Program-made: the position numbers and the translations under genes
NCBI RefSeq assembly: GCF_004153685.1
Contig: NZ_SDQD01000002.1
Location: forward strand, 930,001-994,000
Direction: 5' to 3'
Source of the DNA: Pollutimonas harenae
Lineage (GTDB): Bacteria; Pseudomonadota; Gammaproteobacteria; Burkholderiales; Burkholderiaceae_B
Length of the DNA: 64,000 nt
The notes under the pieces: model-generated
Told to the model about the DNA's origin: nothing
What the model saw: the letters and a program-made list of their open reading frames with translations, nothing else
The model's database searches: none
Shown: positions 8,147 through 20,000 of the stretch, piece after piece
How the letters are laid out: each line of letters begins with the position of its first letter
Position numbering within the stretch: the stretch's first letter is position 1

Positions 8147-8446
8147 TTAACCGCAATAAGCTCTTACGACCGTATCGTAATCGTTCAGTTGCAAATTCAA
8201 GCGGTCTACACGATAGTCGCGAGTAATGGCCTGCCCCGGCTTGATGACCCGAAGCGTGGAGGCACCACTGCTACGTAAAGCCTCTTGCTCCTGCTCCGGC
8301 GAAATATGCTTTCCAACGACATGTGAGGCTTGGTCAGCGTTGCAAGCACCCGGTTTTGTGTCTTGTGCCGGTTCGCCCAGATCAACGGACGAGCATGCGG
8401 ACAGGGCCAACGTCGTTGCAAATATCGATACAGTACGGATAAGCAT
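8147..8446 (-). CDS. I78-family peptidase inhibitor lipoprotein
   Basis: A 99-residue protein with a lipoprotein signal: the hydrophobic segment ends in LSAC with Cys18 as the lipidated residue. The mature part has 'CNADQASHVVGK', 'STLRVIKPGQAITRDYRVDR', 'LNLQL' and a final YCG. This is the pattern of the I78 (Elastase inhibitor AFLEI/Flavi) family found widely in proteobacteria. It probably sits in the outer membrane or periplasm and may restrain serine peptidases; this is family inference. The ATG at 8446 follows an ideal AAGGAGG. It is a single-gene unit. Confidence 0.8.
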   Translation of the reverse strand: MLIRTVSIFATTLALSACSSVDLGEPAQDTKPGACNADQASHVVGKHISPEQEQEALRSSGASTLRVIKPGQAITRDYRVDRLNLQLNDYDTVVRAYCG

Positions 8447-8610
8447 GAAACCTCCTTGATGTCGGTCGCCTGACGAGACGACTGCAATTTGATTTTGCCA
8501 CAATGATTGGCAATCAGCCCAATCTTCAATCGGCACGAGAGGCGAAACCCACCACTGCGGCGCAGCGGGTATGATCCATTTATTATCCAGCCCACTTGCG
8601 GAGCAAGAAG

Positions 8611-9324
8611 ATGAAAGCGTTTTGTTTCGATGTATTTGGTACTGTCGTAGATTGGCGCACTGGAGTGGCCCGGGAAGCGTCGGAATTCTTTTCCCGGCAT
8701 CAGCTTGCAGGAATTGATCCTTACGATTTCGCAGACGCTTGGCGCAATTTGTATCAACCAGCAATGGAGGCATGCCGCAGCGGCAAGCGACCCTTCACCC
8801 GCCTGGATATTCTGCATCGCGAGAACCTTGAAATCGTATTGCGAAAATATGATGTGAACCCAGACAAACTGGATGACGATGCCCTGGCACAACTCAATTC
8901 AGCCTGGCACCGGCTGGACCCCTGGCCCGATGTCGTGACAGGGCTCACACAACTGAAGCGTAATCACATCATTGCACCCGCCTCGAACGGCAATATTGCA
9001 TTGATGGTGAACATGGCCAAGCGTGCAGGTATACCCTGGGATGCCATCTTGGGCGCCGAAGTAACGCAAGCCTACAAGCCCTCGCCTCCCGCATACACTC
9101 GCATGGTCGAAATTCTCGGCTTTGAGCCCCAAGAGGTATGCATGGTGGCGGCGCACAACAACGACCTGCATGCGGCGCGTCAATGCGGCCTGGCCACTGC
9201 CTTCGTGGCTCGGAAATCCGAGCATGGCGTACACCAGACCACCGATCTCGAGCCCAGCGAAGACTGGGATTTCGTCGTGCGCGATTTCAATGAGCTTGCT
9301 GATCGGGTTTTATCATCAAATTAA
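8611..9324 (+). CDS. HAD-superfamily hydrolase, (S)-2-haloacid dehalogenase type II-like
   Basis: A 237-residue HAD protein. The nucleophile is Asp7 in FDVFGTVVDWR. Motif II is APASNGNIALM, the motif III Lys is in QAYKPSPPAYTRM, and motif IV is the 'VAAHNNDLHAARQCGLATAFV' segment. The 'DxFGTxxDWR' start and 'AAHxxDLxAAR' end are typical of type II haloacid dehalogenases rather than phosphatases, although many such genes remain untested. The ATG at 8611 follows GGAGCAAGAAG; a TTG 15 bp upstream is less likely. No neighbouring gene suggests a haloacid pathway. Confidence 0.8.
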   Translation: MKAFCFDVFGTVVDWRTGVAREASEFFSRHQLAGIDPYDFADAWRNLYQPAMEACRSGKRPFTRLDILHRENLEIVLRKYDVNPDKLDDDALAQLNSAWHRLDPWPDVVTGLTQLKRNHIIAPASNGNIALMVNMAKRAGIPWDAILGAEVTQAYKPSPPAYTRMVEILGFEPQEVCMVAAHNNDLHAARQCGLATAFVARKSEHGVHQTTDLEPSEDWDFVVRDFNELADRVLSSN

Positions 9325-9474
9325 TCGCGCTCGACGTTGCAACGTCAGCCAATGATAAGCCCGGACCAGCATCAAAGCGCAACGTTCCTGTCACACGATT
9401 GAATCCGTTTTCGTTAAACTGACGCTTTCTCCGCCCTATGCGCTCCGCCACACGTGGGGCAAGCTGCCATTCCT

Positions 9475-10338
9475 ATGTCCAATACCCATGAAATTCGCGA
9501 CGGCCAGTCGATCGAACTGCTAAAGGCCCTGCACATCCTGACCCGCGACGGCAAAATGAACCAGGACAGCCGCCGCAAGTTGAAGCAGGTCTACCACTTG
9601 TTCCAGTTCATCGAACCGTTACTGAAAGACGTCAAGGAAGAACGCGGCACCGTCACCCTTGTAGACCATGGCGCGGGCAAGTCGTACCTGGGATTCATCC
9701 TGTACGACCTGTTCTTCAAAGACTTGAAGGACGCCTCACACATCTACGGAATCGAGACACGGGAAGCGCTGGTCAACACTTCCGAGGCACTGGCTGCACG
9801 GTTGGGATTTAGCGGCATGTCATTCCTGAATTTGTCCGTGGCGGATTCAATCACCTCTGACAAACTGCCCGCTACCGTCGATGTCGTCACCGCCCTGCAC
9901 GCATGCAATACCGCTACCGACGACGCCATCCGCTTTGCTCTGAAGAAACAAGCCAGGCATATTGTGGTGGTCCCTTGCTGTCAGGCGGAAGTCGCCTCGG
10001 TACTGCGCAAGAATAAGGGCAAGGCGCTGACTGACCCCCTTGCAGAAATCTGGCGGCATCCGCTGCATACCCGGGAGTTCGGCAGCCAACTTACGAATGT
10101 GCTGCGTTGCTTGCAACTGGAAGCACATGGATATCAGGTCACTGTAACGGAACTGGTCGGGTGGGAGCACTCAATGAAGAACGAACTGATCATTGCCCAG
10201 TTCAAGGACCTGCCCCGAAGAAAACCTGCACAACGATTGACAGAAATGCTGGAGCGAATTGGCTTGCAGGAATTGAAGGATAGGTTTTTTGTACCAACAC
10301 CTGCGACGGCCGCCACCGAGAGTGTTTCGGTGGCTTGA
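9475..10338 (+). CDS. SAM-dependent methyltransferase-like protein (Methyltransf_32 type)
   Basis: A 287-residue protein with a Rossmann methyltransferase core. Motif I is TLVDHGAGKSYLGF (about residues 62-75), followed by 'IYGIETREALV' with an acidic end to strand 2, 'VDVVTALHACNTATDDAI', and 'HIVVVPCCQAEV'. The 'ALHACNTATD' and 'VPCCQ' motifs are those of the METTL25/RRNAD-like group (PF13679), whose targets in bacteria are mostly unknown. The gene appears monocistronic. The ATG at 9475 starts MSNTHEIRDG; a GTG at 9454 is a possible alternative. Confidence 0.7.
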   Translation: MSNTHEIRDGQSIELLKALHILTRDGKMNQDSRRKLKQVYHLFQFIEPLLKDVKEERGTVTLVDHGAGKSYLGFILYDLFFKDLKDASHIYGIETREALVNTSEALAARLGFSGMSFLNLSVADSITSDKLPATVDVVTALHACNTATDDAIRFALKKQARHIVVVPCCQAEVASVLRKNKGKALTDPLAEIWRHPLHTREFGSQLTNVLRCLQLEAHGYQVTVTELVGWEHSMKNELIIAQFKDLPRRKPAQRLTEMLERIGLQELKDRFFVPTPATAATESVSVA

Positions 10339-10427
10339 CCCTCAAAATAGTTGCTAAGATAAGCAGGCCTCCAACACAATGGAAATGACCAAACCGGTTT
10401 TCACACTCAAACCCTTGGAAAATATAT

Positions 10428-11003
10428 ATGTCCCTTAAGCTTCAAGTTGTCATTTGCAGTACTCGTCCGGGCCGGGTCGGGCCTTCAGTGGCCAAGTGGT
10501 TTACCGAATTTGCAGCCAAACACGAAGGGTTCGACACGACTTTGGTCGACCTGGCCGATTTCAATCTGCCTGTCTACAATGAGCCTCAGCACCCCCGGTT
10601 GCAAAAATACCAACATGAGCATACGAAACAATGGAGCGCCAGTGTTTCCGACGCCGATGCGTATGTGTTCGTCACGCCGGAATATAACTACTGCCCTCCT
10701 CCGTCATTCGTGAATGCACTGAATTACGTCTATAGCGAATGGAACTACAAGCCTTGCGGTTTCGTCAGCTACGGCGGCATTTCTGGCGGCATGCGTGCGG
10801 TCCAGGTCGAAAAACAGCTGGTCACTACCTTGAAGATGATGCCCATGGTCGAGGGTGTTGCCATACCGATGGTTGCAACGCTGCTGGACGAAGCCAAGGT
10901 TTTCACCTCGAACGCACTCATCGACGATTCTGCTGAAACCATGCTGGCCGAACTTCACAAATGGGCGGTGGCGCTCAAACCCATGAGAGACTCAAAGCCG
11001 TAG
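10428..11003 (+). CDS. NAD(P)H-dependent FMN reductase family protein
   Basis: A 191-residue flavodoxin-like protein. It has the phosphate-binding loop 'CSTRPGRVGPSVAKW' (residues 10-24), the flavin-contact 'VFVTPEYNYCPPPSFVNALNY' region and the 'GFVSYGGISGGMRA' loop. This matches chromate/azo/FMN reductases of the NADPH_dep_FMN_red family. It probably reduces FMN or quinones in the cytoplasm. It is convergent with purC (29 bp between stops) and has no linked partner, so the substrate cannot be inferred. Confidence 0.85.
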   Translation: MSLKLQVVICSTRPGRVGPSVAKWFTEFAAKHEGFDTTLVDLADFNLPVYNEPQHPRLQKYQHEHTKQWSASVSDADAYVFVTPEYNYCPPPSFVNALNYVYSEWNYKPCGFVSYGGISGGMRAVQVEKQLVTTLKMMPMVEGVAIPMVATLLDEAKVFTSNALIDDSAETMLAELHKWAVALKPMRDSKP

Positions 11004-11032
11004 TGTTGGACAGCTCCGCTTCCGATCAACGA

Positions 11033-11746
11033 TCAGTAGTGGACCAGCTTTTCGTACAGCGTCCCGTGATCCAGCACCCTGCCCTCGCCGTTCATGACTC
11101 GCATCGCATCCGCCGAGACCTCATCGATGACCACGACCTCTTCGTCAACGAAGCCGATTTCGATCTTCATGTCGATCAGACTGAGCCCCTTGCCACTCAA
11201 GTCTGACTCAACGATGCGACACACCCGGCGAGTGAGGTCTTTGGCCTGCTCGAGGTGCTGCCGGGTAAGGAGGCCGAGGGCAACAATCGTGTCGTCGTTG
11301 ATGAGAGGATCACCACGCTCGTCGTCCTTGATGGTGATCTCGACGAGGTAGTCGAGCGTACTCGTGGTGTCGCCAATGTAGTTCTGGTAACGGCGCTGGA
11401 AACTGCCCCAGGGGCGGGTGCGGCAGATGAACTCGAGGCCACCCTTGCCGCTGATATCCTTGCCCAGGGGCTCAGCGCGACGGACTTCCATGCTGGCCTG
11501 CTCGAGGTCAAGACGCACCAAGTGGGTAGGGATGCCGGCGGCGTGGAGACACTTGAAAAAATGGTCGGTCATGGCGAGAGACTTTCGGCCCTTACCTTCG
11601 ACCTGACCGATTACGGTATTCGCACCCGGGTCGATGACGCCATCCTCGCCGGTGACGTCATCCTTGAAGACGAGGAGAAGGTTGTCATTCGGCAGGGTGT
11701 ACAGATCCTTGGTCTTGCCGGAATAGATCTTTTCGCTGGTGTTCAT
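11033..11746 (-). CDS. purC: Phosphoribosylaminoimidazole-succinocarboxamide synthase, short class
   Basis: Joins CAIR and aspartate with ATP to give SAICAR, the eighth step of IMP synthesis. The 237-residue product has the N-terminal 'YSGKTKDLYTLPNDNLLLVF', 'AGIPTHLVRLD', 'CRTRPWGSFQRRY', 'DPLINDD' and 'DMKIEIGF' motifs of SAICAR synthetase. Betaproteobacterial PurC is usually a longer class near 295 residues starting like 'LLGRGKVRDMY'; this one instead resembles the short class of Gram-positive bacteria. Its codons favour CTC for Leu and GAG for Glu, whereas the neighbours prefer CTG/TTG and GAA. Both points suggest acquisition by transfer. It lies 75 bp downstream of guaA on the same strand. 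Confidence 0.85.
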   Translation of the reverse strand: MNTSEKIYSGKTKDLYTLPNDNLLLVFKDDVTGEDGVIDPGANTVIGQVEGKGRKSLAMTDHFFKCLHAAGIPTHLVRLDLEQASMEVRRAEPLGKDISGKGGLEFICRTRPWGSFQRRYQNYIGDTTSTLDYLVEITIKDDERGDPLINDDTIVALGLLTRQHLEQAKDLTRRVCRIVESDLSGKGLSLIDMKIEIGFVDEEVVVIDEVSADAMRVMNGEGRVLDHGTLYEKLVHY

Positions 11747-11821
11747 CGGCTTACTCGCTGGTGGTTCCAATATCCCATTCGGGGGTAAAGACAAGGCATC
11801 AGAGCGCCCCACTGCTGCAAC

Positions 11822-13408
11822 TCATTCCCACTCTATCGTCGCAGGCGGCTTGCTCGACACGTCGTACGTAACCCGATTGATACCGCGCACTTCGTTGATA
11901 ATGCGTGAGGACACTTTCTTGAGCAAGGCATAAGGCAATTCGGCCCAATCAGCGGTCATGAAGTCGGACGTTTGCACCGCACGCAGTGCCACAACATAGT
12001 CATAGGTGCGTCCGTCGCCCATGACTCCCACCGATTTGACGGGCAGGAAGACGGCAAAGGCCTGCGAGGTCAGGTCATACCAGCTTTTGCCACTGGTATG
12101 GTCTATGGTTTTGTGTAGTTCTTCAATAAAGATGGCGTCGGCACGACGCAAGAGATCGGCATATTCTTTCTTTACTTCGCCCAGAATACGCACGCCCAGG
12201 CCTGGGCCCGGAAATGGGTGCCTGTACACCATGGCTGGCGGCAACCCCAGTGCAACACCAAGCTTGCGGACTTCGTCTTTGAATAACTCCCGGAGTGGCT
12301 CGAGGAGCTTCAAGTTCATGTCGTCGGGCAAGCCACCAACATTGTGATGCGACTTGATGGCCACGGCCTTACCGGTTTTAGATGCTGCTGATTCGATGAC
12401 ATCAGGGTAGATAGTGCCTTGGGCCAGCCACCGGGCACTGCGCAATTTGCCGGATTCGGTCTGGAAAACCTCGACGAATTCCCTGCCTATGATTTTGCGC
12501 TTGGCTTCAGGGTCGGACACACCAGCCAGCTTGCCCATGAAAGCATCGGTCGCATCCACATGTATGACCTTGATGCCGAAATGATCGGCAAAAGTCGACA
12601 TGACTTGCTCGGCTTCGTTCAGGCGTAGCAAGCCATGATCGACAAATACGCAGGTGAGCTGGTCACCAATGGCTTTATGAATGAGTGCCGCCGCTACAGA
12701 GGAATCAACACCACCCGACAGGCCCAGTATGACTTCGTCGTTGCCGACTTGTGCACGTATATCTGCAACCGCCTCTTCAATGTAGTCGGGCATATTCCAG
12801 TCGCGATCGCATCCGCAGATTTCGGTAACGAAACGAGCCAATATGGCTTCGCCCTGGGTGGTATGCGTGACCTCAGGATGGAATTGCAGTGCGTAAAAGC
12901 CTCGGTCTTCGTCAGCCATGCCGGCAATCGGGCACGAAGGCGTGGATGCCATCAGTTTGAACCCGGGAGGCAAGGCAGTCACTTTGTCGCCATGGCTCAT
13001 CCAGACTTTCAGCATGCCATGGCCTTCGGCGGTGATGAAGTCTTGCAAGCCATCGAGCAGGCGGGTGTGGCCGTGAGCACGTACTTCGGCATAACCGAAC
13101 TCACGGTGGTCGGACCACTCTGCTTTGCCGCCCAGTTGCGCAGCCATGGACTGCATGCCATAGCAAATGCCCAGGACCGGTACGCCGGCCTGGAACACCT
13201 GGGCCGGGACTTTGAGCGATTCTTCTGCATAAGCGGAAGCGTGGCTACCCGACAGGATGATGCCTTTCAAACCCTGCTGACTCTGGATAAACGCATCGTC
13301 GACATCGCCCGGATGTATTTCGCAATATACGCCGGCTTCACGCACGCGCCTTGCAATAAGTTGAGTAACTTGTGAACCGTAGTCGAGAATTAAGATACGC
13401 TGATGCAT
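11822..13408 (-). CDS. guaA: GMP synthase (glutamine-hydrolysing)
   Basis: A 528-residue two-domain enzyme converting XMP to GMP. The N-terminal class I glutamine amidotransferase has Cys in GICYGMQ near residue 84 and His/Glu in LQFHPEVTH. The ATP-pyrophosphatase domain has the P-loop GLSGGVDSS (about 235-243), and the C-terminal dimerisation domain ends TIEWE, as expected for GuaA. Length and motifs are complete. It precedes purC on the same strand. guaB lies about 2 kb upstream on the same strand, with two opposite-strand genes between them. Confidence 0.97.
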   Translation of the reverse strand: MHQRILILDYGSQVTQLIARRVREAGVYCEIHPGDVDDAFIQSQQGLKGIILSGSHASAYAEESLKVPAQVFQAGVPVLGICYGMQSMAAQLGGKAEWSDHREFGYAEVRAHGHTRLLDGLQDFITAEGHGMLKVWMSHGDKVTALPPGFKLMASTPSCPIAGMADEDRGFYALQFHPEVTHTTQGEAILARFVTEICGCDRDWNMPDYIEEAVADIRAQVGNDEVILGLSGGVDSSVAAALIHKAIGDQLTCVFVDHGLLRLNEAEQVMSTFADHFGIKVIHVDATDAFMGKLAGVSDPEAKRKIIGREFVEVFQTESGKLRSARWLAQGTIYPDVIESAASKTGKAVAIKSHHNVGGLPDDMNLKLLEPLRELFKDEVRKLGVALGLPPAMVYRHPFPGPGLGVRILGEVKKEYADLLRRADAIFIEELHKTIDHTSGKSWYDLTSQAFAVFLPVKSVGVMGDGRTYDYVVALRAVQTSDFMTADWAELPYALLKKVSSRIINEVRGINRVTYDVSSKPPATIEWE

Positions 13409-13516
13409 GGCTTGTGGAAGAAAAAGAAATCAAGACGTTAATGTAACGTATTGGCGCCGTTTTCGCTGGTGTAACAGCAGTAATATGGCTACAGTCTCAG
13501 GCCAAAGGGGAGCCCG

Positions 13517-14716
13517 ATGCAGTACAAGCAGTCTGCCGCTTCATTATCATTTTCCGGTCTTGTTGCCCTGGCTATAGCCATGGGCATAGGCCGTTTCGCC
13601 TTCACGCCTTTGTTGCCCATGATGCAAAACGATGCAGGGCTGGCGCTGACGCAAGGCGGGTGGCTGGCCAGCGCCAATTACCTGGGTTATTTGGTCGGGG
13701 CTTTAGCGGCGGGCATGCTCACTTATGCACCTGCAACCCTGTTGCGGGGCGGCTTGCTGCTAGTGGTGGTCACTACGGCCTTGATGGGCCTGACCGATAC
13801 GTGGCCAAGCTGGCTGGTCTGGCGGTTTATGGCAGGAGTGGCAAGCGCTTGTGTACTGGTCGGTGCGGCATCTTTATGCTTGTCCCGATTGGCCGTGTTA
13901 GGTGAATCGCAACGTGCCGGCCAGGTGTTCGCCGGGGTGGGCAGCGGCGTCATCCTGGCCGGCCTTTTGTGCATGGCGCTGGACCTGGCTTCGGTCCGTT
14001 CAGCACATGCCTGGCTGGTGCTGGCGGTACTGAGCCTCCTGGGCATGATCGCAGCCCGGCCGTTATGGCTGGCGCCAACGACAACGCCAGCGCCTACATC
14101 TGACAATCATCACGAAGGTATATCTGGCGCGGCCTACTGGAAACTGGTGTTGTGCTATGGGCTATTCGGCTTCGGCTATATCTTGCCAGCCACTTTCTTG
14201 CCCGCTCAGGCTCGTATGCTGATAGCCGATCCCGCCGTTTTCGGGCTGGCCTGGCCATTGTTCGGGGTTGCTGCAGCCGTGTCCACGCTGCTGGCCAGCC
14301 GTTTGTTTGCGGCCTGGGAGCGTCGCAAACTCTGGGCGGCATGCCAGATCATCATGGCGGCCGGCGTACTGCTACCGGTCATCTGGTCAGGCATGGGCGC
14401 CATCATCCTCGCAGCCATCTGCGTCGGCGGCACATTCATGGTCATTACCATGTTAGGCATGCAAGAAGCCCAGGCCGTCGGCGGCCGCCACGCAAAGAAA
14501 CTGATAGCCTCGATTACCGCAGCCTTCGCCGCCGGCCAGCTTATCGGCCCCATGTTCTTCAGCCTGAGCCATGCATGGTTCAATGCCGATCTGAATTTTG
14601 CCCTGGTCCTGGCCACGGTAGGTCTGGTGCTAAGCAGCATCTGGCTGCTAATGCCCGATCATAATGTCCGCTCCACACAGGAATCAGATACATCAACCTC
14701 GAAAATATCCACATGA
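13517..14716 (+). CDS. YbfB/YjiJ-family MFS transporter
   Basis: A 399-residue membrane protein with about 12 hydrophobic segments. The start 'LAIAMGIGRFAFTPLLPMMQNDAGL' and 'GWLASANYLGYLVGAL' are the signature of the YbfB/YjiJ branch of the major facilitator superfamily. The substrate is unknown. Its stop overlaps the start of the next gene (ATGA at 14713), so the two are translated together. The pair sits between guaA and guaB on the opposite strand. Confidence 0.87.
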   Translation: MQYKQSAASLSFSGLVALAIAMGIGRFAFTPLLPMMQNDAGLALTQGGWLASANYLGYLVGALAAGMLTYAPATLLRGGLLLVVVTTALMGLTDTWPSWLVWRFMAGVASACVLVGAASLCLSRLAVLGESQRAGQVFAGVGSGVILAGLLCMALDLASVRSAHAWLVLAVLSLLGMIAARPLWLAPTTTPAPTSDNHHEGISGAAYWKLVLCYGLFGFGYILPATFLPAQARMLIADPAVFGLAWPLFGVAAAVSTLLASRLFAAWERRKLWAACQIIMAAGVLLPVIWSGMGAIILAAICVGGTFMVITMLGMQEAQAVGGRHAKKLIASITAAFAAGQLIGPMFFSLSHAWFNADLNFALVLATVGLVLSSIWLLMPDHNVRSTQESDTSTSKIST

Positions 14717-15489
14717 CTCAAAGGAAGAAAGCAGTGACAATCTCGCCGAACAGCAAACTTACCTTCGTACTGGTTCATGGTGCCTGGCACGGAGGCTGGT
14801 GCTGGTCCCGTGTGGCTGGTCCTCTGCGCGACGCCGGGCATACCGTCTACACCCCCACCCTCACGGGCCTGGGTGAACGCAGCCACTTGCTGAGCGACAG
14901 CACTACCCTGCAAACCTTTGTCGATGACATCGTCAATGTATTGGTCTGGGAAGACCTGCGCAATGTCGTGCTGGTTGGCCACAGCTTCGCGGGGCTGGTC
15001 ATTAGCGGCGTAGCCGACGCAATCCCCGAAAGATTGGCACGGCTGATTTATTTTGACGCCTTCATCCTGGATAGCGGTATCAGCACTTTCGATACCCTGC
15101 CCGCCCCGGTTGTGGAAAAACTGGAAGCCGCGGCCTCGCAGGCAGGTACTGCAACACCTGCATTGCCGGCACCCAAACCCAAGAGCCTGGGCCTGACGTC
15201 TCCTGAAGACATTGAGTTTGTAGCATCGCGCCTGACGCCCCACCCCTTGGCGGCTTACAAAACGGCTTTGCAGCTACGGCAGCCGCAGGGCAATGGCTTG
15301 CCCTGTACCTATCTGCATTGCAATCAGCCTGTTTTTCAGGCCGTTGCAGCAAGCAGCGATTGGGCAAAGAGCCAGGCTGACTGGCACTGGACCACACTGG
15401 CCAGTTGCCATGCAGCCATGGTGTCCGATCCTGATTTGGTTTGCGAAGCGCTGCTGCGCTTGGGCAGCCCTGAGTCAGAGCTGCCCTGA
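14713..15489 (+). CDS. Alpha/beta hydrolase (esterase family)
   Basis: A 258-residue protein with the alpha/beta hydrolase start 'FVLVHGAWHGGWCWSRV', nucleophile Ser in VLVGHSFAGLV (about residue 95), and a C-terminal catalytic His in ASCHAAMVSDP. The 'HGAWHGGWCW' motif is shared with plant methyl-ester esterases (SABP2-like) and bacterial pyrethroid or salicylate-ester hydrolases. No secretion signal is seen. It overlaps the MFS gene by 4 bp, so it may act on the compound that the transporter moves. A GTG at 14734 with AAGGAAG upstream is an alternative start. Confidence 0.82.
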   Translation: MTQRKKAVTISPNSKLTFVLVHGAWHGGWCWSRVAGPLRDAGHTVYTPTLTGLGERSHLLSDSTTLQTFVDDIVNVLVWEDLRNVVLVGHSFAGLVISGVADAIPERLARLIYFDAFILDSGISTFDTLPAPVVEKLEAAASQAGTATPALPAPKPKSLGLTSPEDIEFVASRLTPHPLAAYKTALQLRQPQGNGLPCTYLHCNQPVFQAVAASSDWAKSQADWHWTTLASCHAAMVSDPDLVCEALLRLGSPESELP

Positions 15490-15497
15490 ACACCGTT

Positions 15498-16961
<1,464 letters not shown>

Positions 16962-17015
16962 CTAGGCTCCGTGCAAAGCAAGATTATACGCCTAAACCTA
17001 GGGTCTGTACTTAGT

Positions 17016-17071
17016 GAAGCGCTGAATTCAAGGCCATCAACGCGGACGACACGGCCATCATTCAGCGCTTC
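17016..17071. repeat. Inverted repeat between purL and guaB
   Basis: A perfect 12-bp inverted repeat, GAAGCGCTGAAT (17016-17027) and its complement (17060-17071), encloses 32 bp. A second GGCC-based pairing (GGCCATCA at both ends of the loop) could form inside. It lacks a T run on the minus strand, so it may be an mRNA processing or stabilising structure rather than a terminator. Confidence 0.45.
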
Positions 17072-17080
17072 CCGGCCTTT

Positions 17081-20000
17081 TTAGCCTAACCACACCCTTG
17101 CATTGCGGAATATACGCAGCCAGGGGCTGAAGCCGCCGTGCGGCGCGTCACGCCCGCCACTATCGTTATTGCCCCAACGTTCGGGCGACCACGACATCAT
17201 GACGTTGCGCGTAACCCGTTCGGGATGCGGCATCATGATGGTGAAGCGGCCATCGGCAGTGGTGACTCCGGCCAGGCCATTGGGGCTGCCATTAGGGTTG
17301 TGCGGATACTGTTCGGCATACTGCCCATTGGGGCCGGTATAGTGCAAGGCGGAATTCACCAGACTCTGATTGCCTTGGGTAGAGAAATCGGCATAGCCTT
17401 CACCGTGTGCGACAGCGACCGGCACACGTGTACCCGCCATACCCTGCAGGAATATCGAGGGCGAATCAGGAATGCTTACCAGCGACAGGCGGGCTTCGTA
17501 CTTTTCGGACTGGTTGCGGGTAAAGCGCGGCCAGTGTTCAGCACCGGGAATCATGCCGGCCAACGCCGCCATCATTTGGCAACCATTGCACACACCCAGG
17601 GCAAAAATGTCTGGGCGGGCAAAGTAAGCGGCAAACTGATCCGATAATTGCTCGTTGAAGCGTATGGTGCGAGCCCAGCCTTCACCGGCACCCAGCACGT
17701 CGCCATAGCTGAACCCGCCTACGGCCACCATGCCTTGCACGTCGTCGAGCCTGGCACGCCCTGCAAGCAAATCCGTCATGTGCACGTCCAGGGCCTCGAA
17801 GCCGGCCTTATCGAAAGCCCAGGCCATTTCGACCTGGCTGTTGCAGCCTTGCTCGCGCAGAATGGCCACTTTGGGCCGCTTGCCCGTCGCAATGAAAGGC
17901 GCTGCAATATCTTCCTGTGGATCAAAATCGACCTGCGCCGCCAGGCCCTGATCGTTTTTGTCCTGCCACAGATCGAACTCGGCTTGTGCGCAAGCGGGAT
18001 TGTCGCGCAGGGCCATGATGCGGCGGGTCACTTCGGCCCACTGCTGGCCCAGATCGGCACGTGGTTTCTGATAAATGCAGTGACCATCGCGATAAAACTG
18101 GATTTCGTCCAGTGTATTCAGACTGCCAATGACATGGGCATGTGCCGATAGGCCAGCCGTGCGCAACTGCTGCATGATGCTGTCGCGCTGCGCCGCAGGC
18201 ACCTGGATCACAGCGCCGATTTCTTCAGCGAACAAGGCCTTCAGGGTGAGTTCATCGCGCTGCACCGACACTTGCTCAGGGCGGATTTTATAGTCGCCCC
18301 AATCTGCCGCCACGGGATCAATGGTGAGCATATCGAGGTTGATCGATACGCCAACGTGACCGGCAAAAGCCATTTCGCATACGGTGGCCAGCAAGCCGCC
18401 ATCGGAACGGTCGTGGTACGCCAGGATGGAACCTTGATCGGCCAGCTGACGTACGGTCTTGAAGAAGGCGCCCAGGGCCGCAGCGTCGTCCATGTCGGGC
18501 ACATGCTGCCCCGTCTGATTATAGGCATGGGCCAGTACCGAGCCACCCAGCCGCTGCCGACCCATACCCAGGTCCAGCAGTATCAGTACGGTATCACCGA
18601 CATCGGTGCGCAACTGCGGTGTCAGGGTGGCGCGCACATCGGTCACGGGCGCAAAGGCGGTCACAATCAAGGACACCGGCGCAATGACCTGGCGAGGTTC
18701 GTCCTGAAGATCCCAGGCCGTGCGCATGGACAGCGAGTCTTTGCCCACAGGGATGGACAAGCCCAGTTGCTGGCACCATTCACTGGTGGCCGACACGGTA
18801 TCGTACAGTGCGGCATCCTGGCCCGGCACGCCGCAAGCCGCCATCCAGTTGGCCGACAGCTTGATGTCTTTAAGGGACTTCACATCGGCAGCGACCAGAT
18901 TGGTCAGAGCCTCGGCGACGGCCATACGGCCCGAAGCTGGCGCATCGATGACGGCAATGGGGGTACGCTCGCCCATGGCCATGGCTTCACCACGCACGCT
19001 TTCGTAGTCTGCCAGGGTAACGGCGCAATCGGCCACGGGAATCTGCCAGGGGCCAACCATTTGATCCCGGCTGGTCAGCCCGCCTACCGAGCGGTCGCCT
19101 ATGGTGATCAGGAAATTCTTGCTGGCCACCGTAGGATGCCGCAATACGCGGTCGATGGCGTCGTCCAGCGCAATGCCGGTCAGATCGAGTTCGGTATGTG
19201 TCGCGCTTATGCGCTCGACATCGCGCGTCATGCGCGGGGGCTTGCCCAGGATGACGTCGATGGGCACATCGACAGGCCGCGGCTCGCTGGTAGGTGCCGC
19301 AGCACCGAATGGCGATGACGCTGCGGCAGCATCATAAGCGGGCAGCCCTTCACCGAAAGTCACGCGCAATTGGCGTTCTTCGGTGGCCACGCCGACCACA
19401 GCATAAGGACAGCGTTCGCGCTTGGCAATCAAGTCGAAACGCGGCAAATCGCCGGGTGAAATGGCCAGAACATAGCGTTCCTGCGACTCATTGCTCCAGA
19501 TCTCGGCGGCCGACAAGCCGGACTCTTCGAGGTGGACTTGCTCGAGTTCGAACAAAGCGCCCCGCCCCGCATCGTTGACAAGTTCAGGGAAAGCGTTGGA
19601 CAAGCCGCCCGCACCCACGTCGTGGATGGCAATAATGGGGTTATGTTCGCCCTGCTGCCAGCATCGGTCGATGACCTCCTGGGCCCGCCGCTCGATTTCA
19701 GGATTGCCGCGCTGTACGGAATCAAAGTCCAGTTCGGCGCTGTTAGTGCCCACGCTCATGCTGGAGGCCGCACCGCCACCCATCCCTATGCGCATGCCCG
19801 GTCCGCCCAGCTGTATCAGCAACGCACCGGGAGGGATCGGATCTTTATGGGTAAGACGCGCGTCAATGGCGCCCAGGCCACCGGCGATCATGATGGGCTT
19901 GTGATAGCCCCAGCGTGTATCGCCCGATGTCTGTTCGAATGTACGGAAATAGCCCAGCAGATTAGGTCGGCCGAATTCATTATTGAAGGCGGCCCCGCCT

